From Micromonospora aurantiaca ATCC 27029 (GTDB taxonomy: Bacteria; Actinomycetota; Actinomycetes; Mycobacteriales; Micromonosporaceae), in assembly GCF_000145235.1 (NCBI RefSeq), contig NC_014391.1, forward strand, positions 6,961,560 to 7,025,559: a stretch of 64,000 bases of DNA, given 5' to 3'. The notes under the pieces were generated by a model. The model was not told the origin of the DNA. It was given only the letters and a program-made list of their open reading frames with translations, and did not search any database. The translations under genes were made by a program, and so were the position numbers. Positions 51,266 to 59,659 of the stretch are shown in pieces. The number at the start of each line of letters is the position of its first letter. Within the stretch, counting starts at the first letter, position 1.

Positions 51266-51931
51266 TCAGCTCGTCGAGCGGGTGGCGGGTGCCGGGCGGA
51301 CCGGCCGCAGCAGCGTCTCCGGGCTCATCGAGCCGAGCAGCTTCTCCAGCGCGTACTCGACGTCCGACTTCCAGCTCAGCGCCGTCCGCAACTCCAGCCG
51401 CAGGCGGGGGTAGCGCGGGTGCGGCCGGACCGTCTTGAAGCCCACCGAGAGGAAGAAGTCGGCGGGTGCCACGCACGCGCGGGCCGGGTCGTCCGCGTCG
51501 TCGCCGAACTTGGCGTCGCCGAACGCCTCGATCGCCTTGATGCCGCGCTTGGTCAGGTCGCGGGCCACGCCCTGCACCAGCATCCGGCCCAGGCCGCCGT
51601 CGGCGAAGGCGGGCACCACGTGCGCCGTCATCAGCAGAGCCGCGTCCGCCGAGACAGGTGAGGTGGGAAACGCCATCGAGCGCGGGACGTACGCCGGTGG
51701 GGCGTACATGACGAAACCGGCCGGCATGCCGTCGACGTAGACGAGCTTGCCGCAGGAACCCCACTCCAGCAGCGTCTGGGAGACCCACGCCTCCTTCTCC
51801 AGGCCCGGGTCGCCTGCCGCGCAGGCCCGCTCGGCGGAGACCGGATCCAGCTCCCAGTAGACGCAGCTCCGGCAGGATCGAGGCAGGTCCTCCAGCGTGT
51901 CCAGGGTCAGGCTGACCAGACGTCGCGACAT
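51266..51931 (-). CDS. GNAT-family acetyltransferase (Rv3916c-like)
   Basis: The 221-aa protein belongs to the GNAT-like family found beside cwlM. An N-terminal Cys-containing segment (LPRSCRSCVYWELD, then AERACAAGD) precedes the acetyl-CoA fold, with AHVVPAFADGGLGRMLVQGVARDL as motif A and ADFFLSVGFKTVRPHPRYPRLRLEL near the end. Its substrate is unknown. The three cysteines near residues 20-40 may bind metal. It converges on cwlM with 8 bp between stops. Confidence 0.75.
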   Translation of the reverse strand: MSRRLVSLTLDTLEDLPRSCRSCVYWELDPVSAERACAAGDPGLEKEAWVSQTLLEWGSCGKLVYVDGMPAGFVMYAPPAYVPRSMAFPTSPVSADAALLMTAHVVPAFADGGLGRMLVQGVARDLTKRGIKAIEAFGDAKFGDDADDPARACVAPADFFLSVGFKTVRPHPRYPRLRLELRTALSWKSDVEYALEKLLGSMSPETLLRPVRPAPATRSTS

Positions 51932-52213
51932 GAGCGCACCCCACCACTAGGCTCGGAGCGCCGGTGAGTCCCGCGCCCTCCTGCTCCCGACGAGCGATCG
52001 TACGCCCCCCTCCGGCGGTACGGGAGTGAACGCGCGAGCCCTCGCCCGGACGGCCGACGGCGGGTCCGGGATGTGGACGTGTCCACACGGCCGGTGCCGC
52101 GACCGTCACCGGGGACTACGATCGACCAACCGGCCCCCGCCGCCAATGGATGTCGGCATCGCGGGTACCACACCGGGCGGCAGCCCCGCCGACACCCGAT
52201 CGAGGTGATGTCC

Positions 52214-53527
52214 ATGACCGGCACGACGCTCGACGACTACACCGACCGGTACGCCCGGCGCGTCCGCGGAATGACCGCCTCGGAGATCCGGGCACTCTTC
52301 GCGGTGGCCAGCCGGCCGGAGGTCGTCTCGCTCGCCGGTGGGGCCCCCTACATCGCGGCGCTGCCGCTCGACGCGGTCGGCGAGATGCTCGGCCGGCTCG
52401 GCTCCGAGCACGGCGCCACCACCCTCCAGTACGGCATCGGCCAGGGCACCCCGGAGCTGCGCGAGCGGATCTGCGAGGTGATGTCCCTGTCCGGGATCGA
52501 CGCCTCCTGCGGCGCCTCACCGGAGGACGTGGTGGTCACGGTCGGCGGCCAGCAGGCCCTCGACCTGGTCGCTCGTCTCTTCCTGGATCCGGGTGACGTG
52601 GTGCTCGCCGAGGGCCCGACGTACGTCGGCGCGCTCGGGGTGTTCCAGGCCGCCCAGGCCCAGGTGGCCCACGTGCCGATGGACGACGAGGGGCTCATCC
52701 CGGAGGCGCTGGAGACGGCCATCGCCGACCTGGCCCGAGCAGGCCGGCGGGTGAAGTTCCTCTACACCATCCCCACCTACCAGAACCCCGCCGGTGTGAC
52801 GCTGAGCGAGGAGCGGCGCGAACGGGTGCTCGACATCTGCGAGCGCGCAGGGCTGCTCGTGGTGGAGGACGACCCGTACGGTCAGCTCGGTTTCGAGGGT
52901 GAGGCGCCCAGGCCCCTGCGGGCCCGGCGGCGCGACGGGGTCTTCTACCTGAGCACGTTCTCCAAGACGTTCGCGCCGGGCCTGCGGGTGGGCTGGATCC
53001 TGGCCCCGCACGCGGTCCGCGACAAGCTGGTCATCGCCAGCGAGGCGCAGATCCTCTGCCCGAGCGCCTACGCGCAGTCGGCCGTCTCGACGTACCTCGG
53101 CACCATGCCCTGGCGGCAGCAGCTCAAGGTCTACCGCGAGGTCTACCGCGAGCGCCGGGACGCGTTGCTCGACGCGATGGCCGACCTGATGCCGGAGGGC
53201 ACCACCTGGACCACACCGCGGGGCGGCCTGTTCGTCTGGGCGACGCTGCCCGACGGGCTCGACTCCAAGGCGATGATGCCGCGCGCCGTGGCCGCCCGCG
53301 TCGCGTACGTGCCGGGGACCGGCTTCTACGCCGACGGCACCGGCACCGGGAACATGCGGCTCAACTTCTCCTTCCCGACGCCGGAGCGGATCCGCGAAGG
53401 CGTCCGCCGGCTCGCCGGGGTGATGGAGCAGGAGATCGCCATGCGCAAGGTCTTCGGCGCGGTCGGCGGCGCCAGACCCCGCCGTCGCCAGGGCGGCTCG
53501 GACGCGCCCGGTCCCGACTTGGCATGA
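52214..53527 (+). CDS. PLP-dependent class I/II aminotransferase
   Basis: The 437-aa enzyme resembles 2-aminoadipate/LysN-type and MocR-C-terminal aminotransferases. Visible motifs are SLAGGAPYIAALPLDAVGEML, LQYGIGQGTPELRERICEVM, VGGQQALDLVARLFLDPGD, FLYTIPTYQNPAGVTLS, VVEDDPYGQLGFEG, and the PLP-lysine segment LSTFSKTFAPGLRVGW. No winged-helix domain precedes it, so it is an enzyme and not a MocR regulator. The amino donor is unknown. ATG 52214 has GAGGTG 6 nt upstream. It is 7 bp before the Ddl-like gene and probably co-transcribed with it. Confidence 0.85.
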   Translation: MTGTTLDDYTDRYARRVRGMTASEIRALFAVASRPEVVSLAGGAPYIAALPLDAVGEMLGRLGSEHGATTLQYGIGQGTPELRERICEVMSLSGIDASCGASPEDVVVTVGGQQALDLVARLFLDPGDVVLAEGPTYVGALGVFQAAQAQVAHVPMDDEGLIPEALETAIADLARAGRRVKFLYTIPTYQNPAGVTLSEERRERVLDICERAGLLVVEDDPYGQLGFEGEAPRPLRARRRDGVFYLSTFSKTFAPGLRVGWILAPHAVRDKLVIASEAQILCPSAYAQSAVSTYLGTMPWRQQLKVYREVYRERRDALLDAMADLMPEGTTWTTPRGGLFVWATLPDGLDSKAMMPRAVAARVAYVPGTGFYADGTGTGNMRLNFSFPTPERIREGVRRLAGVMEQEIAMRKVFGAVGGARPRRRQGGSDAPGPDLA

Positions 53528-53534
53528 TGCCCGC

Positions 53535-54530
53535 ATGTCCGACAGCCCCGCCGCACCGCCTCCCGTGACCGGATCCACCGCCGACGAGCTGCACGTGCTC
53601 GTACTCGCGGGCGGCCTCTCCTACGAGCGGGACGTCTCACTGCGGTCGGGCCGCCGGGTGCTCGACGCGCTGCGTGCCGTCGGCGTCGACGCGGAACTGC
53701 GCGACGCCGACGTGGCGTTGCTGCCCGCCCTGACCGCCGACCCGCCGGACGCCGTGGTGATCGCCCTGCACGGCGCCACCGGCGAGGACGGCTCGCTGCG
53801 CGGCGTACTCGACCTCTGGGACGTGCCCTACGTCGGCTGCGACGCCCGGTCGTCCCGCCTCGCCTGGGACAAGCCGTCCGCCAAGGCGGTGCTGCGCGAG
53901 GCGGGTATCCCCACACCCGACTGGGTGGCGCTGCCGCACGACCGTTTCTCCGAGTTGGGCGCGGTGGCCGTCCTGGACCGGATCGTCGACCGCCTCGGGC
54001 TGCCGCTGATGGTCAAGCCCGCGCAGGGCGGTTCCGGACTGGGCGCCGCCGTGGTCCGGGAGGCGGCGTCGCTGCCGGCCGCGATGGTGGGTTGTTTCGC
54101 GTACGACCAGACCGCGCTCGTGGAGCGCTACGTCCCCGGGATGGACGTGGCGGTCTCCGTGCTCGACCTCGGCAAGGGCCCGCAGGCCCTGCCCCCGGTC
54201 GAGATCGTGCCGCGCAACGGCGTCTACGACTACGCGGCCCGCTACACCGCCGGCCGTACCACCTGGCACGCGCCGGCCCGGCTCGACGCCGCGACGACCG
54301 CCCGGGTGACCGAGGTGGCGCTCGCCGCGCACACCGCGCTCGGGCTGCGCGACGTGTCCCGCGTCGACCTGATCGTCGACGCCGGAGGCGACCCGCACGT
54401 GCTGGAGGTCAACGTCTCACCGGGCATGACCGAGACGTCGCTCCTCCCGCTGGCGATCCAGGCCGCCGGGCTGGACTTCGGCCGGGTCCTCGGCACGCTC
54501 GTGACCCGGGCCGCCGCACGGCGTCGCTGA
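53535..54530 (+). CDS. D-alanine--D-alanine ligase-family ATP-grasp enzyme
   Basis: The 331-aa protein has the Ddl fold: LAGGLSYERDVSLRSGRRVLDALRAVG at the N-terminus, VIALHGATGEDGSLRGVLDLWDVPYVG, the ATP-grasp loop LMVKPAQGGSGLGAAVV, LVERYVPGMDVAVSVLD and EVNVSPGMTETSLLPLAIQAAG, with acidic and Asn metal ligands in place. The genome probably also has a standard ddl elsewhere, so this copy may join other substrates. Its neighbours (aminotransferase, CwlM) hint at amino-acid or peptidoglycan work. It converges on the HIT-like gene. Confidence 0.85.
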   Translation: MSDSPAAPPPVTGSTADELHVLVLAGGLSYERDVSLRSGRRVLDALRAVGVDAELRDADVALLPALTADPPDAVVIALHGATGEDGSLRGVLDLWDVPYVGCDARSSRLAWDKPSAKAVLREAGIPTPDWVALPHDRFSELGAVAVLDRIVDRLGLPLMVKPAQGGSGLGAAVVREAASLPAAMVGCFAYDQTALVERYVPGMDVAVSVLDLGKGPQALPPVEIVPRNGVYDYAARYTAGRTTWHAPARLDAATTARVTEVALAAHTALGLRDVSRVDLIVDAGGDPHVLEVNVSPGMTETSLLPLAIQAAGLDFGRVLGTLVTRAAARRR

Positions 54531-54532
54531 CC

Positions 54533-55396
54533 TCAGCTCTCCCGGGTACGCGCTGCGTCCGGCCGGTCGTCCGCGGCGTCGTCCGGCCCGGCGTCGTCCT
54601 CGTCTGCGCTGTCCGGGGCACTGTCCCCTGCGTGTTCCGGTGCCGGGCCGGCCTGCGGTGCCGGGTCGGGATCCGACGGGCCCGCCGAGGGGTCTGAGAG
54701 GCCCGCTGCCGCGTCGGACTCGGGGATCTCGTCCGCTGCCTCGATCACCGACACGGCCTCGTCCTCGGGCTCCTCAGCGGCGTTCGCGGGCGAGGTCGGG
54801 GAGAGACTCGACGGCGCCTGCCAGTGGATGCGCGGCGGCTCGGCCAACGGACGGCCGCCGAACTCGGCGAGCCACGCGGCCACCATGGCGAGGTTCTCCC
54901 GCCACTTCTCCTCGGAGATCGGGGGCAGGATCGAGTCCCACAGCGACAGGAACGTGCCCCGCAGCTGCAGTCGACCGTACGGCCGGGCCAGGAACCACAG
55001 GTGCAGGTGCGCTGAGCCGTCGCCCCACCGGTTCACGTGGACGCGGGCCACTCCGTCGAGCGAGCGGACGGCCCGCTCCAGGCGGACGGTCATCACGCCC
55101 AGTTCGGCGGCGAGCAGGTTCGGCAGGTCGCCCAGATCCAGGTGGGAACGGGACTCCAGGATCAGGACCATCGGCAGGCCGGTGGGCCGGTCCATGGCGC
55201 GGACGCGCCACCGCTCACCGACCCAGATGTACGCCTCGTCGGGCGCGTTGCAGGCGGTGCACTCCCGGTCCGCCTCGCCGCGGCGGGGAGGTTCGAACGG
55301 TACGGGCTCGTCGAGTTGCTTGACGCGGAGATCGCCCTCGAAGGGGAAGGACGGCCACTGGGTGAAGTCGGGAACTGAGGGAGGGGTGTCCGGCAC
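54533..55396 (-). CDS. HIT-superfamily-like protein with acidic C-terminal tail
   Basis: The 287-aa protein contains a HIT-like fold: CTACNAPDEAYIWVGERWRVRAM, LVLILESRSHLDLGDLP, and the strand GSAHLHLWFLARPYGRLQLRG, in which HLHLW replaces the usual HxHxH. The two extra cysteines may bind zinc. The last ~95 residues are a disordered Asp/Glu/Pro/Ala tail. Nucleotide hydrolase or transferase activity is a family guess. GTG 55396 is the first start after the promoter-like TAGGGT, which lies 7 nt upstream. Confidence 0.7.
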   Translation of the reverse strand: MPDTPPSVPDFTQWPSFPFEGDLRVKQLDEPVPFEPPRRGEADRECTACNAPDEAYIWVGERWRVRAMDRPTGLPMVLILESRSHLDLGDLPNLLAAELGVMTVRLERAVRSLDGVARVHVNRWGDGSAHLHLWFLARPYGRLQLRGTFLSLWDSILPPISEEKWRENLAMVAAWLAEFGGRPLAEPPRIHWQAPSSLSPTSPANAAEEPEDEAVSVIEAADEIPESDAAAGLSDPSAGPSDPDPAPQAGPAPEHAGDSAPDSADEDDAGPDDAADDRPDAARTRES

Positions 55397-55403
55397 GACG
55401 CTG

Positions 55404-55432
55404 ACCCTAACCGAGTTGGCGACGCCTGTCCC
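55404..55432 (-). promoter_or_regulatory. Promoter of the HIT-like gene
   Basis: On the minus strand GGGACA (55432-55427), a 17-nt spacer and TAGGGT (55409-55404) precede the GTG at 55396 by 7 nt, giving a leaderless start. Confidence 0.45.
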
Positions 55433-55458
55433 TACCTGTTCCACTGGCCGCCCACCGG

Positions 55459-55585
55459 TTGTCCACCGCGTTGTCCACAGGCTGCCGAGATCACCAGCAC
55501 AGCGCGTCATGCACTGCTCAGCAAGGGTTTCCTCGCTTTGTTTCACGTGAAACGGGGAGTGCCTGTGGACAACCGCTGTGGATAA
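55459..55585. other. DnaA-box cluster next to parS
   Basis: TTGTCCACA (55471-55479), TGTGGACAA (55564-55572) and TGTGGATAA (55577-55585) are perfect DnaA boxes; TTGTCCACC (55459-55467) has one mismatch. A parS site lies inside the cluster at 55540. Confidence 0.65.
55540..55553. other. parS site 1
   Basis: GTTTCACGTGAAAC, the ParB-binding palindrome of the actinobacterial type. Confidence 0.92.
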
Positions 55586-55665
55586 CTCGGGGTGCGTCTG
55601 GGCCCGTTCTTCCAACGATCCGGTGACCGATCCGCACCGGGTGCCGACGGCTTCTTCTCGTGCGT

Positions 55666-55679
55666 GTTTCACGTGAAAC
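55666..55679. other. parS site 2
   Basis: Exact GTTTCACGTGAAAC. Confidence 0.92.
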
Positions 55680-55969
55680 GGCGGATGCGTCGGCCCGCAT
55701 CTCGGCGCGGTCGCTCGGCTCGCTGGCGTCGCCTGACCTTGTTCCGTGACTGCATCCTCGGCGGGTACGGCAGATCGAACGAGGCGCCTCCGGGCGACGG
55801 CGACAGAGGAGTCGCGAGGCGAGCCCCCGGCTGTTCGTTGGGAGCGGGCCGGGCCGCGCGGATACCGAGCCGCGCCGACCACCGCTCGACTTGTGGCCGG
55901 CACCGCGCCGCATCGCTTGTACCCGGCACAGCCGGGACTCGATCGGATGAGGGTCGGGTTGGTCGCCGC

Positions 55970-55983
55970 GTTTCACGTGAAAC
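55970..55983. other. parS site 3
   Basis: Exact GTTTCACGTGAAAC. Confidence 0.92.
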
Positions 55984-56283
55984 AGCAAGCGCGTCTGAGC
56001 CGACAGGCCGAGCCCGAGCTGGCCGCACGGGCCTCGGGTTTGCCGGGCCTCGGGTTTGCCGCTCGATCGCTGATCGGGCTCGCCACCGCCCTGGAGGCGT
56101 GCGAGCACCCGGCCGGCCCGGCGAGCGATGCCGGGTCATCGACGGCGGCGCGAACGAGTCAGCATCATTCGGCCCAGGGATGCTGAGCCGGGCCGCACAG
56201 CTCGGCCAGCTGGCCGGGCTCCTCGCGACAGGCGCTCCCGACTCGGCGCTCCCGGCTCGGCCGCTCGCCGGTTCGACACTCCC

Positions 56284-56336
56284 CGGTTCGGCAGTGTTCG
56301 GTTCGGCACTGCTCGGTTCGGCACTGCTCGGCTCAG
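56284..56336. repeat. 15-bp tandem repeat
   Basis: Three units of CGGTTCGGCACTGCT (56284-56298 with three changes, 56299-56313, 56314-56328) and a partial fourth. Confidence 0.7.
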
Positions 56337-56526
56337 CGACCCTCACTCAGGTGCTCCCCGGTTCGGCGGGGCGCGGCTCAATGCGCCTGGATCGCTCACA
56401 GGCGCTGATCGGATAGGGGTCGGCAGGACGGCTCTTGCGCGGTCGTCACGGCCGGGCGTGCTCAACCCTCTGGCCCGTCAGCATGGTCATCCTCCGATCG
56501 CCCTTGCCCTAGCTCAGGGCTTGCCG

Positions 56527-56592
56527 CCCGGGACAGTCGACACGCCAACCCGGGACAGTCGGCACGCCAACCCGGGGCACGCCGGCACGCTG
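56527..56592. repeat. 22-bp tandem repeat
   Basis: Two near-identical 22-bp units starting CCCGGGACAGTCG (56527-56548, 56549-56570; one difference) and a degenerate third. Confidence 0.65.
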
Positions 56593-56612
56593 GCCCGGGC
56601 ATGGCGGCTCGG

Positions 56613-56707
56613 CAGCCCGGCAGCCCGACGGCCCGGCAGCCCGGCAGCCCGACGGCCCGGCAGCCCGACGGCCCGGCAGCCCGACGGCCCGGCAGCCCGG
56701 CGGCCCG
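56613..56707. repeat. 8/16-bp GC-rich minisatellite
   Basis: Four copies of CAGCCCGACGGCCCGG (56621, 56645, 56661, 56677) interspersed with the 8-mer CAGCCCGG; the underlying period is 8 bp. Confidence 0.8.
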
Positions 56708-57022
56708 AATGGCTTCCCGGCGGAGAACCGGTTCGCGTGCGTGCGATCGGTGGGCGGCACCAGCCGGCGGCTAGACGGGTGCGTCACGCGGAACGAGCGG
56801 GTCACCAAGCAACGGATTCCGTCTGAGCCGTCGCCGCCAGCCCTCCTGCCAGACTCAGCGGAGTGGGCGCGGACCGACTCGTCAACGCCGAACGGCGGCT
56901 CTTTCGGAACCTTTGGCACTCGGCTCTCGCGTACTCAGCCCTTCAGCGCTCGGGCGCGCGGCCTGCCGCCGATCAGTAACGCGGATAGCAGATTCACCGC
57001 CACCACCCAGTCGCCTGCCCCC

Positions 57023-57036
57023 GTTTCACGTGAAAC
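57023..57036. other. parS site 4
   Basis: Exact GTTTCACGTGAAAC, about 230 bp beyond the parB terminator. Confidence 0.92.
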
Positions 57037-57267
57037 GACGGGCGAGGCACGACAGCCCCAACAGCCGATGCGACCCAGGATGCTCCCGCTTCGACCGCAT
57101 CAGCGCGGAAGGACGCTAGGGCATCGGTGAGCACCACCGGCACCAGACGGCCCAGCCCCTCGTCGGAGACGGCATCGGCTTCGGAGGGGCCGGTCCCCGT
57201 CGACCGAGTAGCCGTGACCCAACGAACCGCCATGCCCGACGAACGGCACCGAACCGACCCGGACACA

Positions 57268-57305
57268 GATCCGGCCGCATCCCCTCGTCGGGATGCGGCC
57301 GGATC
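57268..57305 (-). terminator. Terminator downstream of parB
   Basis: Perfect 16-bp stem (57268-57283 with 57290-57305) and a 6-nt loop, beginning 18 nt after the parB stop. Confidence 0.8.
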
Positions 57306-57322
57306 GACACCGGAGAAAAGGG

Positions 57323-58363
57323 CTACGCCTCGGGCTGCCCGTCCTCGCCCACGCCGATGATGCCGACGATCCGCTCCAGGTCGTCGACGGTGGCGAACTC
57401 GATCGTGATCTTGCCCTTGCTGCGGCCGATGTCGACCTTCACCCGGGTGTCGAATCGGTCCGACAGCCGGTCTGCGAGATCGGTGAGCGCCGGGGCGTGC
57501 GGCTTCGGCCGACGCTTGGCGGCGGCCGTCTTCGCCGGCTCCTCGGCGAGCGCCAGGTGCACCAGTTCCTCGGCGCCGCGGACCGTGATGCCCTCGCGAA
57601 CGATCCGCTCGGCGAGTGCCTCCTGCGCCTCGGCGTTGTCCAGGCTGAGCAGTGCCCGGGCGTGGCCGGCGGAGAGGACACCGGCGGCGACCCGGCGCTG
57701 CACGGCGGGTGGCAGGTTCATCAGCCTGATGGTGTTGGAGATCTGCGGGCGGCTGCGGCCGATCCGCCGGGCCAGTTCCTCGTGCGTGGCACCGAACTCC
57801 TCAAGGAGTTGCTGGTACGCCGCCGCCTCTTCGAGCGGGTTGAGGTTGGCGCGGTGGATGTTCTCCAGGAGCGCGTCCCGGAGCATCGCGTCGTCCTTGG
57901 TGTCCCGGACGATGGCGGGGATGGTCTCCCGGCCGACCGCCTGGGCGGCACGCCAGCGCCGCTCACCCATCACGAGTTCGAACTTCTCGGGGTCGAGCTG
58001 GCGGACCACGATCGGCTGGAGGAAGCCGACCTCCTGGATCGAGGTCTTCAGTTCCTCCAGCGCCTCCTCGTCGAAGACGTGCCGGGGCTGCTTCGGGTTC
58101 GGCACGATCGCGTCGACCGGGATCTCCGCGAAGCGGGCACCGGGCACCGGGCTCAGCTGGGGCTCGGGCTCGAAGGCCGGAGGCGGGGTGCTCCCGACGC
58201 CGCCGGTGATGGCGGCGGTCGCACCGGCGACCGGAGTCGACGGCGACGCGGCAGTGGCCGACGATTCCGGTTCGGTGGCAGCCGGTTCGGCGCCCGGTAC
58301 CGGTCCGGTGGGGATGAGGGCGCCGAGCCCTCGGCCCAGTCCGCCGCGGGGACGGTTCTTCAT
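57323..58363 (-). CDS. parB: Chromosome-partitioning protein ParB
   Basis: ParB binds parS and spreads as a CTP-dependent clamp, loading condensin and working with ParA. The 346-aa protein has the basic N-terminal KNRPRGGLGRGLGALIPTG, a linker, the CTP-binding region (IPVDAIVPNPKQPR and GERRWRAAQAVGRETIPAIVRD), and the helix-turn-helix (ATHEELARRIGRSRPQISNTIRLMNLP, VLSAGHARALLS). The C-terminal dimerisation region is also present. Six parS sites lie within 4.2 kb. It follows parA on the same strand after 27 bp and is closed by a strong terminator. Confidence 0.97.
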   Translation of the reverse strand: MKNRPRGGLGRGLGALIPTGPVPGAEPAATEPESSATAASPSTPVAGATAAITGGVGSTPPPAFEPEPQLSPVPGARFAEIPVDAIVPNPKQPRHVFDEEALEELKTSIQEVGFLQPIVVRQLDPEKFELVMGERRWRAAQAVGRETIPAIVRDTKDDAMLRDALLENIHRANLNPLEEAAAYQQLLEEFGATHEELARRIGRSRPQISNTIRLMNLPPAVQRRVAAGVLSAGHARALLSLDNAEAQEALAERIVREGITVRGAEELVHLALAEEPAKTAAAKRRPKPHAPALTDLADRLSDRFDTRVKVDIGRSKGKITIEFATVDDLERIVGIIGVGEDGQPEA

Positions 58364-58390
58364 GCGACGCCTCCCAGCGACATCTCCGCA

Positions 58391-59626
58391 CTACGCATTC
58401 CGGCTCACCGGCTCCTTGACGCCTCGCTCCGCGATCTCCTGGGCGGCCTCGAAGTAACTCGTGGCCCCCCGCGAACCGGGATCGTAGGTCATCACCGACT
58501 GGCCGTAGCTCGGTGCCTCGGAGACACGCACGTTGCGGGGGATGACGGCCTGGAGCACCTTGTCGCCGAAGTGGTTCCGGACGTCCTGCTCCACCGCGTC
58601 GGCCAGCCGGGTACGCCTGTCGTACATGGTGAGCAGGATCGTGGAGACCTCGAGCTTCGGGTTGAGGTGCTGACGAACCAGGTTGATGTTGTTGATCAGC
58701 TGGTTGAGGCCCTCCAGCGCGTAGTACTCGCACTGGATCGGGATCAGCACCTCCTGCGCGGCCACGAGCGCGTTGACTGTGAGCAGGCCGAGCGACGGCG
58801 GACAGTCTATGAAGACGTAGTCGAAGTGACCGGGGTACGCGGCGATGGCCCGCGCCAGGCGCGACTCCCGGGCCACCACGGAGACCAGCTCGATCTCGGC
58901 GCCGGCCAGGTCGATCGTGGCCGGTACGCACCACAGGTTCGGGATGCCCTCGACCGCTTGGGCCACCTCCTCCAGCGGCACACTGTCGATCAGGCAGTCG
59001 TACACGTCGGGCACGCCCGTGTGGTGCGGCACGTTCAGACCGGTGGAGGCGTTGCCCTGGGGATCAAGGTCGACCACGAGCACCCGGTTGCCGTGCAGCG
59101 CGAGTGCCACTGCGAGGTTCACGGTGGTGGTCGTCTTACCCACGCCGCCCTTCTGGTTGGCGACGCACATCACCCGGGTCCGGTCGGGGCGCGGCATGGT
59201 GACCTCGCCACTGGGATTCAGGATCTGCACGGCGCGCATCGCCTCCATAGCCAACGGTGGATCATCCTCTTCGCGCGTCGGGGTTTCACGTGAAACGTAC
59301 GTGCTGGCGTCTACCTCGTCCCCGTACCCGTCCGCTTGTGGCGTGTCGGACGGCGCCGCTGTGACCTCGGGGACGGCCTGGAACGGCACGGCCGAGACGG
59401 GCGGCTGGGGTTCGTAGCGGGTGGGTACCGCGGCGTTCGCCCGCACCGCGGGCGGGCGCGGAGTCGGTGCGTTCACCGGACCGTCGGCCGGGTCGAGCGG
59501 GTCGCGTGCCGGCGGTACGTTCGCCGGCACGGACGACACGGGCCGCACGGGCCCGCCGGCCGACGGCTCCCGTCGCTTGGACGGCTGAGCCGGGTACGGG
59601 GAGGACGGTTCGCCGGACTCGTTCAC
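58391..59626 (-). CDS. parA: Chromosome-partitioning ATPase ParA
   Basis: ParA is the MinD-like ATPase that moves ParB-parS complexes. The 411-aa protein has about 135 disordered Pro-rich residues, then the ATPase: deviant Walker A VANQKGGVGKTTTTVNLAVALA, VLVVDLDPQGNAST, YVFIDCPPSLGLLTVNAL and VIPRNVRVSEAPSYGQSV. GTG 59626 is chosen because CAGGAG sits 6-7 nt before it and third-position G/C falls sharply upstream; GTG 59728 would add 34 residues. One parS lies inside the coding region and one 20 bp upstream of the start. Confidence 0.93.
   Translation of the reverse strand: MNESGEPSSPYPAQPSKRREPSAGGPVRPVSSVPANVPPARDPLDPADGPVNAPTPRPPAVRANAAVPTRYEPQPPVSAVPFQAVPEVTAAPSDTPQADGYGDEVDASTYVSRETPTREEDDPPLAMEAMRAVQILNPSGEVTMPRPDRTRVMCVANQKGGVGKTTTTVNLAVALALHGNRVLVVDLDPQGNASTGLNVPHHTGVPDVYDCLIDSVPLEEVAQAVEGIPNLWCVPATIDLAGAEIELVSVVARESRLARAIAAYPGHFDYVFIDCPPSLGLLTVNALVAAQEVLIPIQCEYYALEGLNQLINNINLVRQHLNPKLEVSTILLTMYDRRTRLADAVEQDVRNHFGDKVLQAVIPRNVRVSEAPSYGQSVMTYDPGSRGATSYFEAAQEIAERGVKEPVSRNA
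59283..59296. other. parS site 5 (inside parA)
   Basis: Exact GTTTCACGTGAAAC within the disordered N-terminal coding part, translated as VSRET. Confidence 0.92.
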
Positions 59627-59645
59627 CGTCCACTCCTGGTAGTTG

Positions 59646-59659
59646 GTTTCACGTGAAAC
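59646..59659. other. parS site 6 (upstream of parA)
   Basis: Exact GTTTCACGTGAAAC, 20 bp before the preferred parA start, so ParB binding could affect parA transcription or translation. Confidence 0.92.

Larger units (their letters stand above)
55397..57267. other. Gene-free parS/DnaA-box/minisatellite region
   Basis: About 1.9 kb between the parB terminator and the HIT-like gene without a credible gene. Open frames exist on both strands, but they read through repeats or translate parS as FHVKR/VSRET and lack family matches. The region holds four parS sites, a DnaA-box cluster and three tandem-repeat arrays, described separately. Confidence 0.65.

Noticed and set aside
55592..56826. Overlapping plus-strand frames with LLGSA- and RFGTA-like repeats as pentapeptide-repeat proteins
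   Set aside because: The repeats come from DNA minisatellites and appear in two frames at once; no ribosome-binding site, no proper pentapeptide pattern and low third-position bias.
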